In this document: in pieces, positions 16,984 to 25,368 of the stretch
Position numbering within the stretch: the stretch's first letter is position 1
Layout: every line of letters begins with the position of its first letter
Origin: an uncultured bacterium
GTDB lineage: Bacteria > Bacillota > Clostridia > Oscillospirales > Ruminococcaceae
NCBI GenBank assembly: GCA_934875375.1
Contig: CAKXHL010000006.1
Location: 1-64,000 of the forward strand
Reading direction: 5' to 3'
Length of the DNA: 64,000 nucleotides
Notes under the pieces: generated by a model
Databases searched by the model: none
Seen by the model: the letters and a program-made list of their open reading frames with translations, nothing else
Told to the model about the DNA's origin: nothing
Translations under genes and position numbers: made by a program

Positions 16984-17544
16984 CTATTTCTCCTTATAAA
17001 CGAAATCTACGTCGCTGTCATGCAAAAGCGGCGCTCTTTGGTCTTTCTCAGACAAAATCGGATTTTCTACCCGCCAGTCGATTCCCAACTCCGGATCATT
17101 CCATAAAATATTGCGATCCGTAGAAGGATTGTATAAATTGTCCTCTTTGTATAAAAACTCCACATCATCGGTGAGGGTGACAAAGCCATGGCCAAATCCG
17201 CGGGGGATCAAAAGCTGGCGTTTATTTTCGGCAGACAGTTCTACCGCCACCCATTTTTTGTAGGTGGGAGAACCTTTGCGCAGATCCACCGCTACATCCA
17301 GTACCGCACCGCGGCCGCAGCGCACCAGCTTTGCCTGGGCAGCGTCACCCTTTTGAAAATGGATGCCTCGCAGCGTTCCTTTTTGGGCGGAATAGGACTG
17401 GTTGTCCTGCACAAAGTTATAATGCAAACCCGCTTCTTCCATATTTCGAGTAGACCAGGTCTCCATAAACCAGCCGCGATGATCGCCAAATACCTTCGGT
17501 TCCAAAATATAGACGTCCAACACCTCAGTTGGAATGACATTCAT
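16984..17544 (-). CDS. rfbC: dTDP-4-dehydrorhamnose 3,5-epimerase
   Basis: It epimerises C3 and C5 of dTDP-4-keto-6-deoxyglucose. A 186-residue cupin-fold protein of the usual RmlC length. Recognisable segments are VYILEPKVFGDHRGWFME, FVQDNQSYSAQKGTLRGIHF with the catalytic His, RCGRGAVLDVAVDLRKGSPT and IPRGFGHGFVTLTD. It lies 14 bp after rmlA and 2 bp before rmlB, in the pathway order A-C-B-D. Confidence 0.96.
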   Translation of the reverse strand: MNVIPTEVLDVYILEPKVFGDHRGWFMETWSTRNMEEAGLHYNFVQDNQSYSAQKGTLRGIHFQKGDAAQAKLVRCGRGAVLDVAVDLRKGSPTYKKWVAVELSAENKRQLLIPRGFGHGFVTLTDDVEFLYKEDNLYNPSTDRNILWNDPELGIDWRVENPILSEKDQRAPLLHDSDVDFVYKEK

Positions 17545-17558
17545 AATGGTATGCTCCT

Positions 17559-18437
17559 TTAATAGATGATTTTATGTTCCGCTACTTTTTTCAAGTGCGC
17601 ACCGTAAGCCGATTTTCCATACCGAACCGCCGCTTCCAGCAACTGTTCCTCGCTGATCCAGCCATTTTTGTACGCAATCTCTTCGATGGCGGAAATTTTA
17701 ATACCCTGCCGGTTTTCAATGACCTTGACAAACTCGGTTGCATCGGACAGCGCGTCTACCGTACCGGTATCCAGCCACGCATAACCACGCCCCAATGTTA
17801 CCACGTTAAGCGAGCCTTCCTCCAAATATATCCGGTTGAGATCGGTGATCTCCAGCTCCCCTCTTTTGGAGGGTTTCACCTGTTTCGCCAATTCGCAAAC
17901 CCGGTTATCATAAAAATACAACCCGGTCACGCAATAATTGGATTTGGGGTGTTCCGGCTTTTCCTCAATGGAAATCGCTTTCCCGTTCTCATCAAACTCC
18001 ACAATGCCAAACCTCTCCGGATCGTCCACATAATAGCCAAATACCGTCGCACCGTTCTCCCGCCGTGCCGCCTGACGCAAATGACCCGTCAGGCCGCTGC
18101 CGTAAAAGATATTGTCCCCCAATACCATAGCGCAGCGGTCGCCGTCGATAAATTTTTCACCGATAATAAAGGCCTGTGCCAATCCGTCGGGAGAAGGCTG
18201 CACCTCATAGGACAGATGGATGCCATACTGCGATCCGTCGCCTAAAAGCCGCTCAAAGTTGGGCAGATCCTGCGGGGTCGAAATAATCAGAATATCCCGG
18301 ATTCCCGCCAGCATCAAGGTGGACAGCGGATAAAAAATCATTGGCTTATCATACACCGGCAAAAGCTGCTTGGAAGTCACTAATGTCAACGGGTAAAGTC
18401 TGGTGCCGGATCCACCGGCCAAAATAATACCTTTCAT
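17559..18437 (-). CDS. rfbA: Glucose-1-phosphate thymidylyltransferase
   Basis: It joins glucose-1-phosphate and dTTP to give dTDP-glucose and PPi, the entry to the rhamnose pathway. 292 residues, as expected. It begins MKGIILAGGSGTRLYPLT (nucleotide-binding loop), then KPMIFYPLSTLMLAGI, LGDNIFYGSGL with the metal Asp, EKPEHPKSNY and RGYAWLDTGT. The ATG at 18437 is required by the conserved start; an in-frame ATG further upstream lies inside the previous gene. PPi release may explain why ppa closes the same operon. Confidence 0.96.
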   Translation of the reverse strand: MKGIILAGGSGTRLYPLTLVTSKQLLPVYDKPMIFYPLSTLMLAGIRDILIISTPQDLPNFERLLGDGSQYGIHLSYEVQPSPDGLAQAFIIGEKFIDGDRCAMVLGDNIFYGSGLTGHLRQAARRENGATVFGYYVDDPERFGIVEFDENGKAISIEEKPEHPKSNYCVTGLYFYDNRVCELAKQVKPSKRGELEITDLNRIYLEEGSLNVVTLGRGYAWLDTGTVDALSDATEFVKVIENRQGIKISAIEEIAYKNGWISEEQLLEAAVRYGKSAYGAHLKKVAEHKIIY

Positions 18438-18451
18438 CGTTGTTTTCTCCT

Positions 18452-19378
18452 TTATCCAAATAAAAATCCGGCAATTTTTTTGGTTGCGCCGTATTTTACA
18501 GTTCGGTTTTTCATCTGAAACCACCTGCGGTGTAGCCATCCCGCTTGGGCTAGATGCCCATAGCCGGCGGTCAATGCTTGCTGAGCAGGAGACAGACGAC
18601 TCCAAAACACATCATAGAAACTCTCTGACTGCAAAAATGTTTCAGCCAATTCCCTGCGGTACCCTTTCACATTCAACAGGCGCCCTAACAAATAGTGCGG
18701 AGAACGGACAAATTTCGCCCCTACTGCATTATCTCCATGCTGTCGGTATCGCATGGTTGCCTCATCCAACAAAACAATTCGACCAAAAGCGCTGGCGATC
18801 AAAGCCAGCCACCAGTCATGCATGACGAAAAAAGAAGGTTCTCTCTGCAAAAATTCGCCTAATGCGCGGTTATACATGGCGGTGCAGCCAGTCACGGTAT
18901 TCTGCGCCAGTTCATAATGCAGATCCGTTCGCTGCCAGTTGCCGTTTACCGCATGACGATAGGAAGGGTCCATCACCTCTAATTGGTCATTCACCACCGC
19001 CAGATCAGTATGAACCAGGAGCGGCGTTTTTTCACCATCCCGCGCCTCTGCTTTTCGCATAGCAGAAAGAGTTTTTTCAATTTTATCCGGATGCCAAACA
19101 TCATCCTGGTCGCAGAGCATAACATAATTGTCCTGATGCTCCTGCATCATTTTGAAAAAATTATGTTTTGCACTGCCGGAATTCTCTTCGTTTTGCAGCG
19201 CTACGATTCGATCCGGTTCTTTTGCAGCATAGGCTTGCACAATTTCCCAAGTTCCATCGTTTGAACAGTCGTCGCGGATATACAGCATGAAATCTCGAAA
19301 AGTCTGCTGCAAAATAGAATCGATCTGTGCGGCGATATATGGGGCGCCGTTATAAGACGCCAGCAAAATGGAGACCAA
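18452..19378 (-). CDS. GT2 glycosyltransferase, rhamnosyltransferase-like
   Basis: First gene of the glycan operon. 308 residues: VSILLASYNGAPYIAAQID at the N-terminus, DDCSNDGT near 37, the acceptor/metal segment MLCDQDDVWHPDKI near 88 and the late conserved MHDWWLALIASAFG near 185. This layout (CDQDDVW and MHDWW) is typical of rhamnosyl and galactosyl transferases of rhamnan and O-antigen clusters. With rmlABCD directly downstream a rhamnosyl donor is likely. The start is TTG at 19378 with GGGAG seven bases before it; the ATG just upstream is out of frame. A promoter lies 66 bp upstream. Confidence 0.88.
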   Translation of the reverse strand: MVSILLASYNGAPYIAAQIDSILQQTFRDFMLYIRDDCSNDGTWEIVQAYAAKEPDRIVALQNEENSGSAKHNFFKMMQEHQDNYVMLCDQDDVWHPDKIEKTLSAMRKAEARDGEKTPLLVHTDLAVVNDQLEVMDPSYRHAVNGNWQRTDLHYELAQNTVTGCTAMYNRALGEFLQREPSFFVMHDWWLALIASAFGRIVLLDEATMRYRQHGDNAVGAKFVRSPHYLLGRLLNVKGYRRELAETFLQSESFYDVFWSRLSPAQQALTAGYGHLAQAGWLHRRWFQMKNRTVKYGATKKIAGFLFG

Positions 19379-19443
19379 AGCATCGCTCCCTCAAGAAACC
19401 TGCCCATAAAAGGGCGCAGTTCCCCCTCATTTCTTACATGGCT

Positions 19444-19472
19444 ATTTTAACCGATGAAACTACAAAACACAA
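19444..19472 (-). promoter_or_regulatory. Promoter of the glycan operon
   Basis: On the minus strand TTGTGT (19467-19472) and TAAAAT (19444-19449) are 17 bp apart. It would start transcription about 60 bp before the TTG start of the first glycosyltransferase. It is the only good promoter I see for the minus-strand run from 19378 to 731. Confidence 0.7.
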
Positions 19473-20094
19473 GCTTTTGTCTCCTTTTTGTCCAATCTTT
19501 CCAAAATATTCATAAATGGCATAAAACCTTGTGAAAATCGCCTTTTTTTGAGACTTTTCTGATCTTCCTTGCCAGCAATGTTCCATAAGAAAACCGAGGC
19601 TTTTAGAAATAGGAAGTTTCGAAAAATCCGTCCTGACAGCTGGGATTTTGGGACCGGATCATGTTCCAGCGAAACTGTGCCGAAAACAAAAATTCTGAAA
19701 TCCAGCTCAACAAATGATGAATGATAATACCGTCTATCATCGGTTATGAAACGGTATTATCAATAAATTATTTATAATTTATTGATAATATATGTAATAT
19801 TTCTACTTAAAAAAGGTATTTTAAGTAGAATCATAAAACAAAGCGCGCATGTTTATGCGAAACAAACTATAGACATACCATGATAAAGTTGCAGACATTC
19901 TCAATGGTAGGGAAAAATTATATTGATGTCTACCATGCAAATTTTAGCACCACACACAATCTTGTGACGATAACAAGATTCACTGCTGAACAATTTTATG
20001 ATTATTTTGATACCTATGTTAGAGCTCGCACCCCCAATTAAGTTGGGATGGCAAAATAAAATGACACCTTTCCTTTTTTGGAGGGAGGACTTTT
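19473..20094. other. Divergent intergenic region, AT-rich
   Basis: This 620-bp gap separates the glycan operon from the two plus-strand lipoproteins. It contains the hairpin group at 19722-19830 and a small repeat at 19958-19980. I find no convincing coding frame and no clear plus-strand promoter of the usual type; the ribosome binding site for the first lipoprotein (GGAGGGAGG) is at its right edge. The base composition is distinctly more AT-rich than the glycan genes. Confidence 0.6.
19722..19830. repeat. Three adjacent inverted repeats, two mutually exclusive
   Basis: Hairpin 1 pairs 19722-19733 with 19751-19762 (12 bp, 17-nt loop). Hairpin 2 pairs 19755-19770 with 19775-19790 (16 bp, TTTA loop). 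Hairpin 3 pairs 19801-19812 with 19819-19830 (12 bp, AAGGTA loop). Hairpins 1 and 2 share bases 19755-19762, so only one can form at a time. A fourth short repeat pairs 19958-19965 with 19973-19980. No gene lies here, and the region is AT-rich. Confidence 0.8.
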
Positions 20095-21132
20095 ATGAAG
20101 CGTATCTATCTCATTTGCTGTATAATGGTTTTTCTGTTGGGAGGCTGCCGCAATCGAAGTTCACCACAACAACTTTCCCTATCCGATGAAAGCGAAGAAA
20201 TAAATAGCTTTACCTCCTCAAGTGAGGAACTTCTTTTGGAAGAAGAATATTATCACTACGATCTATTTGAGCATGTTTATGGTTTTAATCCATGGCAAAA
20301 TACTTTTGTTCTCAAAAAAGATAACCAGATTTTTTATCAGCATCCAACTTCGATCGAAACAGCTTATTACTATAATCACGCTTGCTTCTATTTTCTTTCA
20401 GAGGGAACCATATATCGCCTTTCGCTGCAAAATCAGAATGTTGAAACAATTCTCCGCCGCGATGGAATTGTCACATTTCAGCCTTTGACCAATTTTACTA
20501 TTTTGTATGAAACTGTGGACGATTCTAAGCGCAGATTCTTCCTTTTTAACCACAAAACGCAGGAAGAAAAAGAAGTATTCCCTGAAGCATATGGTTACGA
20601 CGACCGAATCCTTAGAAATCGCTTTTTCGCCCTCTCCCCGGAAAACCTGTATGATATAGAGAATCAATGTATCATCCCCAATGAAAACAACATTCCAAGA
20701 TTTTTATCCTATGATGAATACTTTTCACAGGAAAGGGCGTATGAATTTGGTGGAGAAGATAAGTGTTTTCTGCCGCATTTAAAGACTTTTTACGCAATGG
20801 CGAATGGCGTTTTTTCCCCTCTTTACCAAACGGACATGGAGGTAGACACAAAAACGTACTCTTATATGGGGAACGATTTGATTTTCTTTTCATCTGGCAA
20901 TTCTGTTTACAGAGTTTTTTTGCCTGGTGATGTAATCGAAGAAGTATATTCTTCTGAAAGTCCCTTTCATTGGCATCCTTATCATAATAAAGCCATCATT
21001 CTTTTTGAAAAAGACAGAAAAACTCATTTGACAGATGAAAACGACTATATTTATTATTATAATCTTGAGACAAAAGAAAAGACTCTCCTGTCAAAAGAAA
21101 TATACCAGGAAAAATATAGTTTGTTAGACTGA
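20095..21132 (+). CDS. Lipoprotein of unknown function (paralogue 1)
   Basis: A 345-residue exported lipoprotein. The signal peptide MKRIYLICCIMVFLLGGC ends in the lipobox LLGGC (Cys18). A Ser/Glu-rich linker follows, then an aromatic, repetitive beta-rich domain with short units ending in YYY or FYF strings, suggestive of a beta-propeller-like fold. I do not recognise a family. It shares YDEYFSQERAYEF with the next gene (YEEYFSQERYWET) and a similar IYRxxxP strand, so the two are related. Strong GGAGGGAGG binding site before ATG 20095. The gene is AT-rich compared with the housekeeping genes here, which may indicate transfer. Confidence 0.75.
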   Translation: MKRIYLICCIMVFLLGGCRNRSSPQQLSLSDESEEINSFTSSSEELLLEEEYYHYDLFEHVYGFNPWQNTFVLKKDNQIFYQHPTSIETAYYYNHACFYFLSEGTIYRLSLQNQNVETILRRDGIVTFQPLTNFTILYETVDDSKRRFFLFNHKTQEEKEVFPEAYGYDDRILRNRFFALSPENLYDIENQCIIPNENNIPRFLSYDEYFSQERAYEFGGEDKCFLPHLKTFYAMANGVFSPLYQTDMEVDTKTYSYMGNDLIFFSSGNSVYRVFLPGDVIEEVYSSESPFHWHPYHNKAIILFEKDRKTHLTDENDYIYYYNLETKEKTLLSKEIYQEKYSLLD

Positions 21133-21198
21133 TCTCTTGAAATCGTCCCGCTTATTTCCAAATGCTTCAGAGCAGACAGAATCCGAGGTGATACAGCC

Positions 21199-21903
21199 AT
21201 GTATAAAAAGGCATTCTGGATTTCTCTGATCCTTTTAGGTTGTTTTTTTCTGAACGGATGCGGCGGCACGCCAGCCGCGGAACAAAGCTCTTTTCCCTTC
21301 GAGTCAGCGTCTCTGCCGGGTGATTTTCCATCCGCCTCCTCCTTTCACAGCCTGAGCGAGCAGGAATCCATTATTTTAAAAACATATGAACGTCTATCAA
21401 AAGAGAATCTTTCTTATGAAGAATACTTTTCTCAGGAAAGGTATTGGGAAACAGACGGGTGGGGCTACGCCCTGTTCGAGTACCGACCGGACGAAAATGC
21501 AATTTATCAAAAAGAGTTGGACGGGACCCTTCGGTTGTTTTATGCTCATGATGAGCCTATCGACAGGCTTTATTGGGACAATCGTTATCTGTTCTATTTC
21601 CTGTCCGATCATCGTATTTACCGTATTTTTGTCCCGGATTGCAAAGTGGAAAAAATATATGAAAATCCGCAGATGTCCGGTTTTTCTCCTCTTTCCAACT
21701 ATGCGGTTTTGTTTGCCGTCCCCACCCCTGAAAACGAAGGGAAAAACAGCGAAACAGATCTGTCAGAACCTCCGGATTATTTTATTTATCATGCGGCAAA
21801 GGGCTCTCAGTGGCCTTTAAATCCAGAAGAAATCGGCCTGGATTCCATTGGCGGCAGTATTACAAGAAGCGCAAGAGAGATCTATCAGATCCCTGCCCAA
21901 TAA
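21199..21903 (+). CDS. Lipoprotein of unknown function (paralogue 2)
   Basis: A 234-residue exported lipoprotein: signal peptide with lipobox FFLNGC (Cys21), then a Ser/Pro-rich linker to about residue 60. A domain containing YEEYFSQERYWET, DNRYLFYFLSDHRIYRIF and VEKIYENPQMSGF follows. Those segments match equivalents in the upstream lipoprotein (FYFLSEGTIYRLSL, VETILRR), though this protein is shorter. It lies 66 bp downstream of paralogue 1 and is closed by a strong terminator, so the pair forms a unit. Function unknown; possible roles are cell-surface binding or sensing. Confidence 0.75.
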   Translation: MYKKAFWISLILLGCFFLNGCGGTPAAEQSSFPFESASLPGDFPSASSFHSLSEQESIILKTYERLSKENLSYEEYFSQERYWETDGWGYALFEYRPDENAIYQKELDGTLRLFYAHDEPIDRLYWDNRYLFYFLSDHRIYRIFVPDCKVEKIYENPQMSGFSPLSNYAVLFAVPTPENEGKNSETDLSEPPDYFIYHAAKGSQWPLNPEEIGLDSIGGSITRSAREIYQIPAQ

Positions 21904-21943
21904 CAAGAACCCCCCTGCCGACAAAGCAGGAGGGTTCTTGTTA
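21901..21943 (+). terminator. Terminator of the lipoprotein pair
   Basis: A hairpin begins at the stop codon: AACAAGAACCC with GGGTTCTTGTT as outer arms, and CTGC with GCAG inside. One strand bulge is present. TTATTAATTT follows. Confidence 0.7.
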
Positions 21944-22026
21944 TTAATTTCCATCAGCTTGTGTCAACATCTCTTTTTTAAGACAAGGACAGGCACCTTT
22001 CCAGATATGGGCGCCGTATTTCGGTT

Positions 22027-22063
22027 AAAAAGGTCTGGGGCACAAACGGCCCCAGACCTTTTT
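22027..22063. terminator. Perfect 15-bp terminator hairpin
   Basis: Arms 22027-22041 and 22049-22063 pair perfectly around a 7-nt loop, with A and T runs on either side. It can act in both directions. It lies downstream of the first terminator, so it may back it up or end read-through from the tRNA side. Confidence 0.7.
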
Positions 22064-22329
22064 CTTTTGGGGTTTTCGTACAAAGAAAATACCCCCACAA
22101 GTGCGGGCCGGAAGGCTCAAAACGTGAAAAGCCCCATGGTGCGCGACTTGCTCACCGCAGGGTTGGAAATCGTGAACACTTTAGATGCCGACGCTGTAAG
22201 CTTACTCCGCAAAAAGTTGGTAGCGACAGCGAGCTGTCGCGAGGACGTTTACAACCGAGCAGGCGAGCCGAGTGCGACCTTTTGCGGAAAAGGAGGGGGG
22301 TAGCGACGTGTGTGCGCTCTGATTTTTAC
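22064..22329. other. Unassigned GC-rich stretch before the tRNA operon
   Basis: About 265 bp with no recognised gene. Its GC content and CpG-rich runs differ from the AT-rich lipoprotein genes next to it. A weak plus-strand frame crosses it (stop after 22303), but nothing in the translation matches a family I know. The CCGCAAAAAG near 22208 and the CTTTTGCGG near 22279 could pair at long range. It may be a repeat element or a remnant. Confidence 0.4.
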
Positions 22330-22363
22330 AAAAAAATCAGAGCAAGCGATACAAAGCTTGCTC
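22330..22363 (-). terminator. Terminator of the Gly-Arg-His-Gln tRNA operon
   Basis: On the minus strand GAGCAAGC (22356-22363) and GCTTGCTC (22340-22347) pair around an 8-nt loop. TGA and a run of seven Ts follow (22330-22336), just after tRNA-Gln. A second hairpin, 22316-22327 with 22332-22343, overlaps it. Confidence 0.8.
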
Positions 22364-22368
22364 CGACG

Positions 22369-22444
22369 TGGCTGGGCTGGCTGGATTCGGACCAGCGGGA
22401 TGACGGAGTCAAAGTCCGTTGCCTTACCACTTGGCGACAGCCCA
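22369..22444 (-). tRNA. tRNA-Gln (anticodon TTG)
   Basis: The minus strand folds as a full cloverleaf: acceptor TGGGCTG with CAGCCCA, anticodon loop CTTTGAC with anticodon TTG, T arm GCTGG/CCAGC, and an encoded CCA end. Last gene of the tRNA operon. Confidence 0.93.
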
Positions 22445-22527
22445 ATATCCAAATGTATCCTTGCCAAAATAGGACTCCCATATTCAGGCAAATACGAAAA
22501 AAAGGCAAAAAGCCTTTTTCTTTTATA

Positions 22528-22605
<78 letters not shown>

Positions 22606-22610
22606 ATATT

Positions 22611-22687
22611 TGGCGCGCCAAAAGGGACTCGAACCCCTGGCCTATTGCTTAGAAGGCAATTGCTCTATCCAGCTGAGCTATTGGCGC
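22611..22687 (-). tRNA. tRNA-Arg (anticodon TCT)
   Basis: Acceptor GCGCCAA with TTGGCGC, anticodon stem ATTGC/GCAAT with loop CTTCTAA giving TCT, T arm AGGGG/CCCCT-like, encoded CCA. Confidence 0.92.
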
Positions 22688-22712
22688 ATATGTCAACACG
22701 AATCGGATGTAA

Positions 22713-22786
<74 letters not shown>

Positions 22787-22806
22787 AGACTTTAACGACA
22801 GATGAT

Positions 22807-22835
22807 ATTTTATCAAACTATGGTCTGTTTGTCAA
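22807..22835 (-). promoter_or_regulatory. Promoter of the tRNA operon
   Basis: On the minus strand TTGACA (22830-22835) and TAAAAT (22807-22812) are 17 bp apart, 20 bp before tRNA-Gly. Confidence 0.8.
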
Positions 22836-22936
22836 TGCTTTTCGGCATATTCTTGTGTCAATCCCATTTTATTTTCTCCACCATCATCCACTTATACGCA
22901 AGAAAAGGCGGGGAACCCGCCTTTTTGCGTCTTTAT

Positions 22937-25249
22937 TTACGCTGATACGATCTCAATCTTTCCATCCTTATCGATCGCTTTTATCAAAGCCACCTGCCCG
23001 TCAATCTGCTCCACAAGCAGCGTACAAATCGGATCTTCCACCTGACGGCGAATCACCCGCCCCAGGTCTCTGGCGCCGCTCTTATTGCCGTAGGCCTCTT
23101 TTGCAATCAAAGCCAATACTGCCTCATCCCAGCCAAAGGTAATTCCCTTTTCTTTCATGGGTTCCACCAGCTCCTGCAGCATCAGCGCCGCGATTTTCTC
23201 ATAATCCTTCTCATCCAGTTGGCGGAAAGTGACAATTTCATCAATCCGGCCCAGAAATTCCGGCCGCAGGAACTGAGACAACGCCTTATAGGTATGGTCC
23301 TTTCGGGCCTGTGCTTCGTTTTTGGTAAAGCCGACCGTGCTCTCCTTCTGCTCACTGCCTGCATTGGAGGTCATCACGATTACCGTATTTTCAAAAGACA
23401 CCGTACGCCCATGGGCGTCAGTCAGTTTTCCTTCGTCAAGAATTTGAAGCAGAATATTCATCACGTCCGGATGGGCCTTTTCAATCTCATCAAACAGGAT
23501 CACCGAATACGGACGGCGGCGAACCTTTTCGGTCAGCTGGCCGGCCTCATCATAGCCCACATACCCGGGAGGCGCTCCTACAATCCGGGAAACAGAATGT
23601 TTCTCCATAAATTCAGACATGTCCAGCCGAATCAGCGGATCGGTGGAATCAAACAATTCCTGAGACAGAACCCGTACCAATTCGGTTTTTCCCACGCCGG
23701 TAGGCCCAACGAAGATAAAAGATGCAGGCCGCCTGCGGGCAGAGATCTGCACTCTGCTGCGGCGAACGGCAGAAGCCACCAGTTCCACCGCCTCATCCTG
23801 TCCGATGATTTTCTTTTTGAGTGTCTCCTCCAGCCGCGCTACTTTATTTAACTCAGACTCTTTGATTTTGCTGGCCGGAATGCCGGTCCAAAGTTCAATG
23901 ACCTTGGCTACATCCTCGCTGGTCACTGCGGCGCCCAGCGCTTTCGGTTCCAGCTCATCCAGCCGGGCCGCCATCTGCAGCTGATCCGCTTTGATTTTAG
24001 CCAGCTGTTCATAGTCCAAATGCTCCGGATCACTTTCCAGCTCCTCCACCCGCTGGCGGGAGGTCAAGAGCTTTTTGTTCAATTCGTCGTACTCGGCCAT
24101 TTCCTTATTGCGCAAAGCAGCGCAGGAGCAAGCTTCATCCAGCAGGTCAATGGCTTTGTCCGGCAAAAAACGGTCATTGATATACCGCTCGGACAACACA
24201 ACCATATTACGGGCCATTTCAGGAGAAACCGTAACACGATGATATTTTTCATAATAGCTGCGGATCCCTTCAATCACCCGGACTGCGTCCTCAATGGAAG
24301 GCTCGTTTACCGTCACCGGCTGAAAACGGCGTTCCAGCGCCGAATCTTTTTCAATATACTTGCGGTACTCGCCGAAAGTCGTCGCGCCGATCACCTGGAT
24401 TTCACCCCGGGAAAGGGCAGGCTTCAAAATATTAGCAGCATTCATGGAACCCTCTGCATCGCCGGCGCCCACCAGATTGTGCACTTCATCAATAAATAAA
24501 ATGATGTTGCCCAGTGCGCGCACCTCGTCAATCAGCCCTTTTACTCGGCTTTCAAACTGGCCTCGGAACTGGGTGCCTGCCACAAGAGCAGTCATATCCA
24601 ACAAATGGATTTCCTTATCCTTTAACTTCAGCGGAACTGTTCCCGACGCAATCTGCTGAGCAATTCCCTCAGCAATAGCTGTTTTGCCCACGCCGGGTTC
24701 ACCAATCAGGCAGGGGTTATTTTTTGTCCGGCGGTTCAAAATCTGCACTACCCGGTAAATCTCTTCATCACGGCCAATAATACGATCCAGCTGACCATCC
24801 CGTGCTTTTTGGGTCAAATCCGTACAGTATGCCTCTAAAAACTTCCGCTTCGGCGCCTTTTTCTCTCTTTTGTCTGGCCGACGGGTTTTCTTTTCCGGGG
24901 TTTCCTGCGGATTTTGGCCCGCTGCTGCGTTCATTTTGCCAAACATATTCTGCAAAAAGGGAAACGTTTGGGCTCCGCCGGGAACAAAATCCGAATCGTC
25001 AGAATCGGAATCCAGATCTATTTCCTCCCCGTCTTCATCCATCATACCCATCAGTTGATCGTTCATATTTTCAATCTCGTCGTCGGTGATGCCCATTTTC
25101 TCCATCAACTCGTTAACCGGGCCGATGCCCAGCTCTTTGGCACACTGTAAGCACAGCCCTTCATTGATGGTTTTTCCGTTTTCCATCCGGGTCATAAACA
25201 CCACCGCAACTCTTTTTTTACATCTGGAACACAACATACTCATTGCCAA
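22937..25249 (-). CDS. clpE: ClpE-type ATP-dependent Clp unfoldase
   Basis: A 770-residue HSP100 protein that unfolds proteins, normally for ClpP. The N-terminus is not a Clp-N repeat domain but a zinc finger, CSRC (7-10) and CLQC (33-36), as in ClpE. A very acidic linker (about 72-88) and a Lys/Arg-rich linker (about 118-137) follow. AAA domain 1 has GEPGVGKT at 183-190 and a coiled-coil middle region around 380-430; domain 2 has GPTGVGKTE and the FDEIEKAHPDV Walker B. The TTG at 25249 has GAGGTG at good spacing; ATG 25243 is the alternative. I see no CtsR-type repeat upstream, and no mcsAB or ctsR gene is nearby. ClpC is a less likely reading. Confidence 0.88.
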   Translation of the reverse strand: MAMSMLCSRCKKRVAVVFMTRMENGKTINEGLCLQCAKELGIGPVNELMEKMGITDDEIENMNDQLMGMMDEDGEEIDLDSDSDDSDFVPGGAQTFPFLQNMFGKMNAAAGQNPQETPEKKTRRPDKREKKAPKRKFLEAYCTDLTQKARDGQLDRIIGRDEEIYRVVQILNRRTKNNPCLIGEPGVGKTAIAEGIAQQIASGTVPLKLKDKEIHLLDMTALVAGTQFRGQFESRVKGLIDEVRALGNIILFIDEVHNLVGAGDAEGSMNAANILKPALSRGEIQVIGATTFGEYRKYIEKDSALERRFQPVTVNEPSIEDAVRVIEGIRSYYEKYHRVTVSPEMARNMVVLSERYINDRFLPDKAIDLLDEACSCAALRNKEMAEYDELNKKLLTSRQRVEELESDPEHLDYEQLAKIKADQLQMAARLDELEPKALGAAVTSEDVAKVIELWTGIPASKIKESELNKVARLEETLKKKIIGQDEAVELVASAVRRSRVQISARRRPASFIFVGPTGVGKTELVRVLSQELFDSTDPLIRLDMSEFMEKHSVSRIVGAPPGYVGYDEAGQLTEKVRRRPYSVILFDEIEKAHPDVMNILLQILDEGKLTDAHGRTVSFENTVIVMTSNAGSEQKESTVGFTKNEAQARKDHTYKALSQFLRPEFLGRIDEIVTFRQLDEKDYEKIAALMLQELVEPMKEKGITFGWDEAVLALIAKEAYGNKSGARDLGRVIRRQVEDPICTLLVEQIDGQVALIKAIDKDGKIEIVSA

Positions 25250-25368
25250 AATCTACACCTCATATATCTTTCAAAAACAGTCGTGATTGTTTATCATTTT
25301 TGATTTAGGCTCATTATAAAAAGCAAATGTGAACTGGCTATGAAAAAAACTTCGCGCAGAAAAAAACT

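Noticed and set aside
21848..22303. Plus-strand frame after the lipoproteins
   Set aside because: It runs through two terminators and has no recognisable content.
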